Made by a program: the position numbers and the translations under genes. DNA of 64,000 nucleotides from Vibrio zhanjiangensis (lineage in GTDB: Bacteria; Pseudomonadota; Gammaproteobacteria; Enterobacterales; Vibrionaceae), in the NCBI RefSeq assembly GCF_030161235.1, contig NZ_BSPW01000084.1:1-64000 (forward strand), written 5' to 3'. Every line of letters starts with the position of its first letter. Position 1 is the stretch's first letter. Shown here in pieces: positions 1 to 7,799 of this stretch. The notes beneath the pieces were generated by a model. That model was given only the letters and a program-made list of their open reading frames with translations. It was not told the DNA's origin and ran no database searches.

Positions 1-889
1 CCTCATTTTACGGTGGAAACTTTACCACCTAATTTGGTGTCCGGGATCATTAAACCACTACACTTAGGCATGGTATAGAGTTAACAGAAGTGAATCCGTC
101 TCATATTGCGGAAAACACACTAAATGTCATGCAAGATCGTCTAGTCGATATCGCAGATCGGGAAGCGACTAGTAATGGCGAAAGAAGAGCTTTGGTGGCT
201 TTAGAAATGGTTAAGCCCTTGTTAATAGTAGCCAGTGTTCCCCTAGCACTGGCCAACCCAGCTATTGCTGTTCCACTAGGTATTGTTATGGGTTCTGGCC
301 CAGCTTTTGCGCAAGCGGCCATAGCAGATTCTCCAGAGGAAAAAGACGGCTATATTATAGAAGGCTTAATTGGTGCAGGGGCTGAGGTTGGTGGTCAGGT
401 AGCTGGTCAAGCGTTAAAAGGTGTTCTTGGGAAAGGAGCTAAAGCTTATCGTGCGTTTGCTAACAACTTAGATGACGCCCCCACACCAAGTGGATCTTTT
501 AGGCCTAATGGAAGCGCATCGGATCATTCTTCGAGTGTGCAACCTAGAAGGCAAAATACGTTCGGGCAAGGTTTTAGAGGCGAAACAAGACGGCTAGAAG
601 ATTGGGGGGAAATGGTGGTCCAGAAGCTCCTCATGCGCGTCAAACTGGCCGTCGCTATAGGCCAATACAAAGGACAACCTTCAGGGATGTGTTTGATTCT
701 AGAAGGACAAATCCTGCCTCTGTTGGGCAACCTAGGAGCCATGAGCCTAGGCTTTCGGATACGCTTTACCGGCGTACGGGAGATGATTTAGCTTCTGTTA
801 GGGACGCAAGGCTTGGAGGGAGTTCAACGACGACACAACCTGGGGTTTGGCAATTTGGCGTCGTTTTAGCTCGTGCTGCGGGTTTGTAG
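1..889 (+). pseudogene. Frameshifted C-terminal remnant of a large toxin-like protein
   Basis: Three stretches in different frames read as one protein. Frame 1 is open from the window edge to a stop at 76-78. Frame 3 is open from 54 to 791, with only a GTG at 90 and no convincing ribosome binding site. Frame 2 continues to 889. The second switch coincides with a run of six G at 604-609, where either frame continues a polar, Arg-rich sequence. The middle part has a hydrophobic Ala/Pro/Val-rich segment followed by a Gly/Ala-rich helical region (GLIGAGAEVGGQVAGQALKG). The motif TSNGERRALVALE plus a paired hydrophobic region recalls large dermonecrotic-toxin-like (DUF6543-type) proteins, but that is memory-based and weak. 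It could also be a decayed secreted effector. A strong terminator follows. Alternatively the 233-residue frame 90-791 is translated as it stands. Confidence 0.45.
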
Positions 890-923
890 GGATAAGTTAC
901 TTTTTCTAAAAAGTTGATAAATT

Positions 924-967
924 GTGCTGATAAAAGGACTGTGTTTGGCCTTTTTCAGCACTTTTTT
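924..967 (+). terminator. Rho-independent terminator after the toxin-like remnant
   Basis: GTGCTGA-T-AAAAGG pairs with CCTTTTT-CAGCAC with one mismatch or bulge, and a run of six T follows (962-967). It separates the remnant from the T3SS operon. Confidence 0.8.
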
Positions 968-1338
968 ACGTGACACTTCATTTTTTCGCTCAGCCATATA
1001 CCCCAATATTGAATCGTTAAGTTTGTTTTCAAAACCATTCCTTCGATATTGACCCCATCTAAATAAGAAGTCATACGGACAGAAAGCGAATTTGGGTTCG
1101 CATAACGTGAGTGGCTTTGTTTTACATAAATAAAAAACGTTGGTTCTAAAATAATGGCAATAATGCTAGGAGTTAGGGTAACACCTACCTGATTCTGGAT
1201 AAAATGGAAATTTTTTGCCTTTTTTTGAGCTTTTCATAGTGATGAATTGTTATTGTACATCGGGTGATGAGCACTAATTCGTTGCTTTTTATTTTGTTGT
1301 CTTAGGGGATCGTTCCTAGCAGAAGAGGGTATACAGGC
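968..1338 (+). other. Leader region of the T3SS operon
   Basis: This AT-rich non-coding stretch lies between the terminator and sctW, and no ORF in it is credible. It should contain the operon promoter. I looked for an ExsA-type box (A-rich element plus spaced TGnnA) and found only A-rich runs near 1120-1160, which are not convincing. An AGAAGAGGG Shine-Dalgarno-like run at 1321-1329 precedes the sctW ATG. Confidence 0.5.
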
Positions 1339-2415
1339 ATGTCAGGTAACGTAATTAATACGGCGTTGAATCCAGGGATAATGGCTCAAGGAATATCTGA
1401 AAATGGTGCTATTTCCAAGGTAAAGGCTTCTCCTCAAAGTTCTTTGGCTAGTTCTCTGGAAGAATTAGGTTCGGCAATTGCTGATCGTCGTAACCGCAGT
1501 AAAGATGAGACTAAAGCGAACCAAAGGGCAGACAGAGACCAACTGAAATTCATCGAAGAAATCCAAGAATATCTTCAGCAGGTTCCAGATTTGGAAAAGC
1601 AAAAAAAATTGCTCTCTTTTGTGTCGGCTAATCTTGGTAAATCCAAAACTGCAGATGAGTTCTTACTATGTTTGGAAAGTTTCAGTGACGACGAAGGACT
1701 TCAGTATCTTGCTGGTAAAGTACTAGCTGAATCAAGTGATCCAAATGACAAAAGACATTTCAACAAGGCACTGGACACCTTTTTTCAGCAGCATCAAAAA
1801 TCGATCTCAATTACGCTTAATACTAGCGCTGCTTTTGCAGAGCAACTTCCGGTGGAAGATATCTCGCAAGCAAGATCAGAATACCGAACTCTTACCGAGT
1901 ATCAAGCGCATAGCAAGGCATGGCAAGATTTACAGATCATGGCGAAAGACTATGGGTCGATCGAGAAAGCAATCGACATTCATCAGAAAGCGCTCTCTGC
2001 CGACTATCATTCACTAAAGCCTAGTGATGATAGATCTGTACTTGGTCAAGTAATGTTAAACCTTGGTCAGTTGAAGCAGCTTACGACGGTTTTTGAATTG
2101 GTTGAAAGCGTTGCCAAACTTATTGAGAAACTTTGCTTTGTGCCAATTGATAGCTCCTCTTTAATGGACCATCTTCTAACTTTTGCTGATAGCCAATATG
2201 TTGGTCAGAGTCGGTTTGACAACAGCATGAGAGATATGGGGATAACTCTTCCCAATGCAAAAGTGGTTGCAGCTCAACAGATGCGAAGAATTGCTATGGC
2301 ATTACCAGAAGGGATGTATCCCACACTTGAACATCGTGTAAGGGTGACGACCAGTTTACAAGATTGCATCGATCAGGCGATTAATAAAGAGGAGGAATGG
2401 CTGGATGCGCAGTAG
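1339..2415 (+). CDS. sctW: T3SS gatekeeper SctW, YopN-TyeA fusion
   Basis: This 358-residue protein is the cytoplasmic gatekeeper that plugs the T3SS export gate and holds back effector secretion until the translocon or host contact signal. The N-terminal 60 or so residues are polar and disordered, as in the chaperone-binding segment of YopN. The middle is an all-helical HrpJ/YopN domain. The C-terminal 85 residues match TyeA in pattern (SLMDHLLTFADSQYVG, then RRIAMALPEGMYPT, ending DQAINKEEEWLD). In Yersinia YopN and TyeA are separate genes; here they are one polypeptide, as in MxiC/InvE and some natural fusions. The start is ATG 1339 after AGAAGAGGG. The stop overlaps the next gene by 11 bases, implying translational coupling. 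Confidence 0.85.
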   Translation: MSGNVINTALNPGIMAQGISENGAISKVKASPQSSLASSLEELGSAIADRRNRSKDETKANQRADRDQLKFIEEIQEYLQQVPDLEKQKKLLSFVSANLGKSKTADEFLLCLESFSDDEGLQYLAGKVLAESSDPNDKRHFNKALDTFFQQHQKSISITLNTSAAFAEQLPVEDISQARSEYRTLTEYQAHSKAWQDLQIMAKDYGSIEKAIDIHQKALSADYHSLKPSDDRSVLGQVMLNLGQLKQLTTVFELVESVAKLIEKLCFVPIDSSSLMDHLLTFADSQYVGQSRFDNSMRDMGITLPNAKVVAAQQMRRIAMALPEGMYPTLEHRVRVTTSLQDCIDQAINKEEEWLDAQ

Positions 2416-2806
2416 TGAATATGATGCTATTTCCGGTTTTTTACGTTTGCTCAATTATCATTGTCATGAGGAACTGCTGTTAAGTCTTAATGATAAAGAA
2501 GGCTGTTTAAGTTTTACGATTGTTCCAGAAGAGCTTGGTTTGCCAGAAAACGAAATTCATGTCGATTTGAGTTGGAACGGAACTTGGTTGTCACTTGGAA
2601 CTTGCATTTCTGCATCATGGCTAACGCCAAAAGCGTTGCAAAGTTTACTTCTAGAGTCGGTAAGCCACTTGCAATGCGCAACCGATAACAGTGGTCGAGT
2701 ACACATTCTATCTAAGTTTAGGCGTGCTGAGGTGAGGCAAGAACAGCTTTATCAGAAATTCGTTCAGATATTAGAGAAACTCAGAGTAGCGAAAGTGAGT
2801 GGGTAG
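2405..2806 (+). CDS. Small T3SS chaperone-like protein (SycN position)
   Basis: This 133-residue acidic/amphipathic protein starts inside the end of sctW (ATG 2405). Its predicted order, a helix, then strands around LSFTIVPEEL and IHVDLSWNGTWLSLGTCI, then two helices, fits the class I (CesT/SycN-like) T3SS chaperone fold. It occupies the place of sycN in the Yersinia order yopN-tyeA-sycN-yscX-yscY-lcrD. SycN with YscB escorts YopN, so the likely client is the adjacent SctW. Sequence identity to SycN by eye is low, so the assignment rests on gene order, size and fold pattern. Confidence 0.6.
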   Translation: MRSSEYDAISGFLRLLNYHCHEELLLSLNDKEGCLSFTIVPEELGLPENEIHVDLSWNGTWLSLGTCISASWLTPKALQSLLLESVSHLQCATDNSGRVHILSKFRRAEVRQEQLYQKFVQILEKLRVAKVSG

Positions 2807-2807
2807 C

Positions 2808-3200
2808 ATGTTAAAACCAGCATCGCAAAGACCGACTGACATCGGCCTCTATCCGGTCGTACCGTCAGATTCATCAATTGATAGTTATGACACTAGAACT
2901 GTAAAGGCAGTAGAGAAGCGAAACGATAAAGATCCGAGTGTTGTTTCTCATTCTAGGGGACCAGATTTTTCAGAGGAAGGAATAACTGGAGAGCTCAACT
3001 TTGAAGACTTGGGCTCATGGTATAGAGCTCAAGCTGAGCTCTCTGAAAAAATAATTGATGAATGTGAATTGCAGAAATTAGGTCGATTCTTGCAACTGGA
3101 GGAAGACGAAGCCAGTCAGAATCTCTTAAAAGAAGCAGAAAGACTTTGGTTGTTGTCGCGTGGTTTGAGATTAATGATGTCTTCTTTGGTAGGTGCGTAG
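2808..3200 (+). CDS. YscX-like T3SS protein
   Basis: The protein has 130 residues from ATG 2808, which directly follows the previous stop (TAG-C-ATG); a GTG at 2799 is a less likely start. The N-terminal half is polar and disordered. The C-terminal half is helical (ELNFEDLGSWYRAQAEL onward), as in YscX, where the C-terminus binds YscY. In Ysc-type systems YscX and YscY form a complex that also contacts SctV and is needed for export of early substrates. The family call rests on position between the SycN-like and YscY-like genes, on size (YscX is 122 residues) and on the helical tail; detectable identity is weak. Its stop shares one base with the next GTG start. Confidence 0.6.
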   Translation: MLKPASQRPTDIGLYPVVPSDSSIDSYDTRTVKAVEKRNDKDPSVVSHSRGPDFSEEGITGELNFEDLGSWYRAQAELSEKIIDECELQKLGRFLQLEEDEASQNLLKEAERLWLLSRGLRLMMSSLVGA

Positions 3201-3532
3201 TGTTCGTAGAAGAGAATAGCCCAAATATTGTTACCGTTCGTCGACTATTAGTGTTGTTTTTGGAGCAACAGCAGTGGCGACGAGCTAAGTGGGCTGCCAT
3301 TTGGTTGGAAGAACGAGGTGACCTTGCTGCACGTATCGTGCTTGTTGATCTATTGGTAAAGCTTGAGCAGTACACAGAAGCTTTGGAGACGCTGACTAGA
3401 TTGCCAATTTCAATACGAAAAATGGCAAAAGTTAGGCGGATAGAAGCTCGAGCAGTTTTTTCACTTGGTCACAATGCTCTCGCCAAGAAAATTTATCTAT
3501 TCAGTTTGGATAAAGAACCAAATATTGTTTAA
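3200..3532 (+). CDS. YscY-like T3SS chaperone
   Basis: With GTG 3200 as start (TAGTG, overlapping the preceding stop by one base) the product has 110 residues, close to the 114 of YscY. The frame is open further upstream, but the GTG gives the expected length and a coupled start. The protein is helical with TPR-like helix pairs (LLVLFLEQQQWRRAKWAAIW; LLVKLEQYTEALETLTRL; EARAVFSLGHNALAKKIYL), which suits the TPR-like chaperone that binds YscX. It lies 19 bases before sctV, as in Ysc-family operons. Confidence 0.65.
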   Translation: MFVEENSPNIVTVRRLLVLFLEQQQWRRAKWAAIWLEERGDLAARIVLVDLLVKLEQYTEALETLTRLPISIRKMAKVRRIEARAVFSLGHNALAKKIYLFSLDKEPNIV

Positions 3533-3551
3533 ATCCGTGAGGAAGTTGTAA

Positions 3552-5615
3552 GTGAAGAATATATTAGCGAAACTCTCTGGCCGGAACGACCTTTTCTTAG
3601 CAATGCTATTGATCGCAGTCGTGTTTATGATGATCTTACCAATGCCTACGGGTTTGGTTGACGTCCTTATTGCTACTAATCTAACGATCGCCGTCATATT
3701 GTTGATGATGGCCATTTATATACACACACCTTTAGAGTTCACAGTATTCCCATCCCTTCTCCTATTAACGACCTTGTTTCGGCTTTCTCTTTCTATCACC
3801 ACAACTAGACTAATATTACTTCAAGCTGATGCTGGTCAAATAGTATACACCTTTGGTGAGTTTGTTGTGGGAGGTAATCTGGTCGTTGGAGCCGTTATCT
3901 TCCTGATAATAACGATAGTTCAGTTCTTGGTTATCACGAAAGGTGCTGAGCGAGTGGCTGAAGTGTCGGCGCGCTTCAGTTTAGATGCCATGCCTGGTAA
4001 GCAAATGAGTATAGATGGCGACATGCGTGCTGGAACCATTGATATGGAAGAAGCTCAAGAACGTCGAAGCAAAATAGAAAAGGAATCACAGTTGTACGGT
4101 GCCATGGACGGAGCAATGAAATTCGTCAAAGGCGATGCAATTGCTGGACTCATCATAATCGTAGTAAACCTACTGGGAGGCATTGCAATCGGAATGTCAC
4201 AGCATGGCTTGTCTGCTGGTGACGCGCTATCTATATACGCATTACTGACAATAGGTGATGGTTTGATTTCTCAGATTCCAGCGCTTTTTATTGCCATTAC
4301 TTCGGGAATGATCGTAACTCGAGTTTCATCAGAGAAAAGTGCAGACTTAGGTAAGGATATCAGTACTCAGATCAAACAACAGCCAAATGCGTTGTTAATC
4401 GGTGGTGTTATTCTATTGTTGTTTGCATTGTTACCTGGTTTTCCCACTTTTACTTTCCTTGGCCTGTCTACATTATTGTTTTTTGCAGCATATTGGTTGA
4501 ATAGAGCTGCGAAAAAGACTCCTTCTAACAGCGATAGAGTAGACACTGTTACCGAAGGGGATGGGCCTGGAACGGACAAACAAGAAGGTTTTTCACTAAC
4601 ACAACCGTTATCGTTTTCTATTAGAGAGTTACCAGAAAAAGGTATGACCATTGAAAGGTTGGTTCCCGCGCTGACAGATCTTCGTCAGAAGTTAACTACA
4701 GAGCTTGGTGTTCCCTTTCCAACTATCCATCTCTACAGCCAGCCTGCAAAAGATAATAGCGAATCACTCAATGCACACTACCAGCTTTTCGTGCACGAAG
4801 TTCCTGTGCTGTCAGGATACATAGCGAAAAACGATAAACTTGTTACTTCGGATGAGCAGCAGTTGAAAATGTTAGATATGTCATATGAGAAATCTACTTT
4901 TCTCAATAAAAGCTTGTTTTGGATAAAGGACCAAACAGTTGAAACTATAGGAACTATGGGGTTGGATAGTGTAGATGAATTGGATGCTCTTGTGTCAGAT
5001 CTTCATTCTTTGCTTAGTAAGCACGCTCAGGAGTTTATTGGTGTTCAGGAAACCAAATTACTACTGGAACATATAGAGTCAGAATATGAGGAATTGGTCA
5101 AAGAGGTTCAGCGTCAACTTCCGGTGTTTAAATTGACGGAGATACTGCAACGATTGGTGTCTGAGCAAGTTCCAATCAGGAATTTAAGAACGATTCTTGA
5201 GGCAGTGGTCGAATGGAGCCAAAAGGAAAAGTGCACAATTCAACTGGCTGAGTATGTACGAATTTCACTTAACCGGTTTATCAGTCACAAGTACAGCAAT
5301 GATAGCAACATGCTCATGGCGTTTATGCTAACACAAGATGCAGAAGAAGCTATTCGAAGTGCTATTCGTCAAACATCGTCAGGAAGTTATTTAGCTATGG
5401 ACCCTGGACAGTCTGAGTCTTTGTTGGAAAATTTAGTGTCGACTGTTGGTGACTTGGACAGTAGACCTCATATGCCAGTTGTTATTACAGCGATGGATAT
5501 ACGGCGCTATGTGAAAAAATTGATTGAACCGCGCTTTCCTGAGCTACCAGTACTTTCATTTCAGGAATTGAATGAAAGTATCAATATTCAGCCTATAAGC
5601 CAAATAAACCTATAA
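3552..5615 (+). CDS. sctV: T3SS export gate protein SctV (LcrD/VcrD type)
   Basis: This is the 687-residue major export-gate subunit. It forms a nonameric ring under the inner membrane that selects substrates and couples proton flow to export. Hydrophobic segments at roughly 17-60, 70-90, 105-130, 200-225, 240-260 and 280-320 make the N-terminal membrane half. The conserved FHIPEP loop reads ITKGAERVAEVSARFSLDAM then PGKQMSIDGDMRAG. The C-terminal cytoplasmic half contains IRNLRTILEAVVEW, RQTSSGSYLA and MDIRRYVKKLIE. The loop, the KFVKGDAIAGLIII stretch and the C-terminus INIQP are closest to LcrD/VcrD/AscV rather than InvA. Start is GTG 3552 after GAGGAAG. Confidence 0.95.
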   Translation: MKNILAKLSGRNDLFLAMLLIAVVFMMILPMPTGLVDVLIATNLTIAVILLMMAIYIHTPLEFTVFPSLLLLTTLFRLSLSITTTRLILLQADAGQIVYTFGEFVVGGNLVVGAVIFLIITIVQFLVITKGAERVAEVSARFSLDAMPGKQMSIDGDMRAGTIDMEEAQERRSKIEKESQLYGAMDGAMKFVKGDAIAGLIIIVVNLLGGIAIGMSQHGLSAGDALSIYALLTIGDGLISQIPALFIAITSGMIVTRVSSEKSADLGKDISTQIKQQPNALLIGGVILLLFALLPGFPTFTFLGLSTLLFFAAYWLNRAAKKTPSNSDRVDTVTEGDGPGTDKQEGFSLTQPLSFSIRELPEKGMTIERLVPALTDLRQKLTTELGVPFPTIHLYSQPAKDNSESLNAHYQLFVHEVPVLSGYIAKNDKLVTSDEQQLKMLDMSYEKSTFLNKSLFWIKDQTVETIGTMGLDSVDELDALVSDLHSLLSKHAQEFIGVQETKLLLEHIESEYEELVKEVQRQLPVFKLTEILQRLVSEQVPIRNLRTILEAVVEWSQKEKCTIQLAEYVRISLNRFISHKYSNDSNMLMAFMLTQDAEEAIRSAIRQTSSGSYLAMDPGQSESLLENLVSTVGDLDSRPHMPVVITAMDIRRYVKKLIEPRFPELPVLSFQELNESINIQPISQINL

Positions 5616-5639
5616 ATTGATAATATAAAGGAAAACAAT

Positions 5640-6062
5640 ATGTACAGAGATCCATTGTCATTTTCACAAAATACGACTCAAGATTTAGCTGAGTCGGTTA
5701 GATATGCGTTAAAGCAACTTGGTTGTAGTGAAGAATTACTGTCGGGCTTTGATAGTTACTCAACGATCAAAATGGAGTTCGATGACTGTAAAGATGTTCA
5801 TATTTCACTAGAAAATGACCGTCTTTGGTTGTGGAGTAGATTCAATACAAAAGTATCAGATCTTACTCATTTCTCCCAATCAATATTGGAGCTGCTATCT
5901 AGGCCTATGTTAAATGTCGAGACCTCTCAGCCAGTCATTGGTGAATGTGAAGATGGCTTTGAAATTAAAGCGTTAATAAACCCAAGATGCATAGATGATG
6001 TGAATGAATTTTCTAGTGTTATTGAAGATTTTCATTCAGTAATAAAAAGTGTCTTGAGTTGA
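5640..6062 (+). CDS. InvB/SpaK (Spa15)-type class IB T3SS chaperone
   Basis: The 140-residue protein matches Salmonella InvB and Shigella Spa15 at several points: LAESVRYALKQLGCSEEL at the N-terminus, GFDSYSTI (InvB GIDSHSTI), ENDRLWLW (InvB DDDVWIW), FEIKALINP (InvB LTLKALVHP) and a C-terminal helix FSSVIEDFHSVIKSVL. This family binds the chaperone-binding domains of several effectors and delivers them to the ATPase. It starts 25 bases after sctV with AAAGGAAAAC before the ATG, so it is in the same operon. Ysc-type operons normally have LcrR here; an Inv-Mxi-Spa type chaperone beside an LcrD-type gate is unusual. A terminator follows. Confidence 0.8.
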   Translation: MYRDPLSFSQNTTQDLAESVRYALKQLGCSEELLSGFDSYSTIKMEFDDCKDVHISLENDRLWLWSRFNTKVSDLTHFSQSILELLSRPMLNVETSQPVIGECEDGFEIKALINPRCIDDVNEFSSVIEDFHSVIKSVLS

Positions 6063-6082
6063 CGATGTTAAACAACGGAATA

Positions 6083-6111
6083 AGCCGAGTATGTATACTC
6101 GGCTGTTTATT
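6083..6111 (+). terminator. Terminator of the T3SS operon
   Basis: A perfect 10-bp stem AGCCGAGTAT / ATACTCGGCT with a 2-base loop is followed by GTTTATT. It lies between two convergent units and may act in both directions. Confidence 0.8.
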
Positions 6112-6161
6112 GTGAGGATATTTAGAAAGAGAATTGTAGCTGACGTAGGTTTGAACTCTCT

Positions 6162-6635
6162 CTAATGCCGCTCAAGAGCAATGACTTGCCCACCATTTAG
6201 ATAGGTAGCGATCACTATATACTTGTCCGTTGATGATATGATGTCAACTGGGTGTCTCTTGTGCAGTCTTTTTTTTGAACTACTCGCAATTTTGCTCATA
6301 GGAAAATTCTTTTTGCCAAAGTTTGAAAAATTTGCGGTGAATTCGTCAATACTATAGCTATAACCTCCACCCGTTAGAGGGCTAATCTCACCTGTTTTTA
6401 AAATTTCACCAGATATCTTCCCTTTGTTACTTTGTTCATCTATGAAGAGTTTAGATTCAACAGAGTTTCCTTTTCGAAAGATTTCGTAAGTTCCTTTTCC
6501 ATAGTAAGACGGATCATCAACACTCGTTACATTAAACTCTGCAGAAAAAGCATGTTTAGAGTTGTCACTTTTGGTCAAAATCAACAGCACAATGAGATAT
6601 AACGCCGTAAATGAAAAAATTTTAATAATACGCAT
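6162..6635 (-). CDS. Small membrane-anchored partner of the ToxR-like regulator (VtrC-like)
   Basis: This 157-residue protein has one N-terminal membrane helix (about residues 6-21) and a periplasmic domain of alternating polar/hydrophobic strands (GKGTYEIFRKGN, VESKLFIDEQ, GKISGEILKTGE, YSYSIDEFTANF). Its start overlaps the stop of the upstream ToxR-like gene by 14 bases. Size, single anchor, beta-rich periplasmic part and overlapping start fit VtrC, which pairs with VtrA to form a lipocalin-like barrel that binds bile salts and activates T3SS2 in V. parahaemolyticus. ToxS is an alternative template. The VtrC assignment is inference from architecture; I cannot confirm identity by alignment. 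Confidence 0.55.
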   Translation of the reverse strand: MRIIKIFSFTALYLIVLLILTKSDNSKHAFSAEFNVTSVDDPSYYGKGTYEIFRKGNSVESKLFIDEQSNKGKISGEILKTGEISPLTGGGYSYSIDEFTANFSNFGKKNFPMSKIASSSKKRLHKRHPVDIISSTDKYIVIATYLNGGQVIALERH

Positions 6636-7455
6636 TATCGATCTCCTTCAGCACAGAGTTTATTAGACCTTGTTGAGATTTAGGTGAGCGGGTAGATATA
6701 AGTTTGTTATAGAGCGAACCATCTTGTTTTACTAACGACAGAGAAAAGTCGTTCTTCTTAATCATTAATGCAACCAGCTTTGTGTTATGAGATTTGGCAG
6801 ATTCCTGAACTCCATTTATCAAAGTTTTAGGGATATCATCCGTGTAGGAATAAATAACACAATTGTCATCCTTGAAAATAACTGGAGGTAAGGTATTTAC
6901 GAGTCCATCTTCATTGGCTGTTTGAAAATAGGTAATACCAGTCCATGATAGCGCAGTTATTAGCAGAAAAATGGAGACGAAAATAAGGTTCTCTTTGCTG
7001 ATAACTGGTAAATTTCGGACATTAGTTTTTTGTTGTTCGGTTTTGCAACTATTATCAGTAAGCTCTTTGCTTACTTCTAATAAAGGGGACTGAGTCTGGT
7101 TTTGTAATTCACTACCTAACTCTTCGATACTAGCTTGTGTGACTATACCATCTTCAAGTCTGTATCCCACCTTTGATACCGTTTTAAGCCATAGCTGCTT
7201 TTTTCCATCGTCACCGATCAATGTTCTTACATTACTTATGGCTTGGGTGATTGAACTGTCGGCGACAATTTTGCCCGGCCAAGCATTTTCCAGAAGCTGT
7301 TCTTTACTCACTATGTTTCCAGCATTTTTGCAAAGTTCTAAAAGCACACAAAAATCATGTGTGCCGATTCGTTTGCTCTGTTTAGTTTCAATATTGAGTA
7401 TGGATAGTGAGCTTTCATCAAGTATCAGGTTGCCCACTTTATAATAGGATGTCAT
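6622..7455 (-). CDS. ToxR-like membrane-bound transcriptional regulator
   Basis: The 277-residue protein has an OmpR/ToxR-type winged-helix domain at about 5-103 (motifs ENAWPGKIVADSSITQAISN, then the wing KTVSKVGYRL), a polar linker, one membrane helix at about 157-177 and a periplasmic domain of 100 residues. It therefore reads a periplasmic signal and binds DNA from the membrane. It is followed with overlap by the small anchored partner, as in toxR-toxS and vtrA-vtrC, and sits convergent to a T3SS operon, which makes control of that operon likely. VtrA is 253 residues and similarly built. Three 11-bp direct repeats in its own upstream region are candidate binding sites. Confidence 0.85.
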   Translation of the reverse strand: MTSYYKVGNLILDESSLSILNIETKQSKRIGTHDFCVLLELCKNAGNIVSKEQLLENAWPGKIVADSSITQAISNVRTLIGDDGKKQLWLKTVSKVGYRLEDGIVTQASIEELGSELQNQTQSPLLEVSKELTDNSCKTEQQKTNVRNLPVISKENLIFVSIFLLITALSWTGITYFQTANEDGLVNTLPPVIFKDDNCVIYSYTDDIPKTLINGVQESAKSHNTKLVALMIKKNDFSLSLVKQDGSLYNKLISTRSPKSQQGLINSVLKEIDNAYY

Positions 7456-7498
7456 GTTTACTCCCCTAGTATTTAGAAGTTACAACCTAGCCGTTTTA

Positions 7499-7531
7499 GG
7501 TTTTTATTAGGTTTTTATTAGGTTTTTCTGG
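7499..7531 (-). promoter_or_regulatory. Triple 11-bp direct repeat upstream of the ToxR-like gene
   Basis: GGTTTTTATTA occurs twice in tandem (7499-7509, 7510-7520) followed by a third, imperfect unit GGTTTTTCTGG (7521-7531). The 11-bp period places each unit on the same face of the helix. It starts 44 bases upstream of the ATG at 7455. ToxR-family proteins bind tandem A/T-rich half-sites, so autoregulation is plausible but unproven. The rest of 7456-7799 shows no gene. Confidence 0.4.
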
Positions 7532-7799
7532 GGCGAGACTATAATGTAAAATCTAGCGCCTCTGTCAGACTTGTGTGAATAAATTGTCATTGTTTGTGAA
7601 TTTAATGCTTGCATTCAGGATTTTTATGAATAGTTATGCCTTGTCTAAGGCGAGTCGTATGAGCGGTTGAGGGCATATGTCATTTTCTAATCTACTATGA
7701 GGGAGATGATAATCGGAATGTTCTGCCAGTGACTTCAATTTCAATAGTCACTGGCATTGGTGGAGAGGGAAGTTTATATGATTTGGTAGGTAGTTGTGA

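Noticed and set aside
968..1338. ExsA-binding promoter before sctW
   Set aside because: A-rich runs exist, but the GnC and TGnnA elements are not present at the required spacing.
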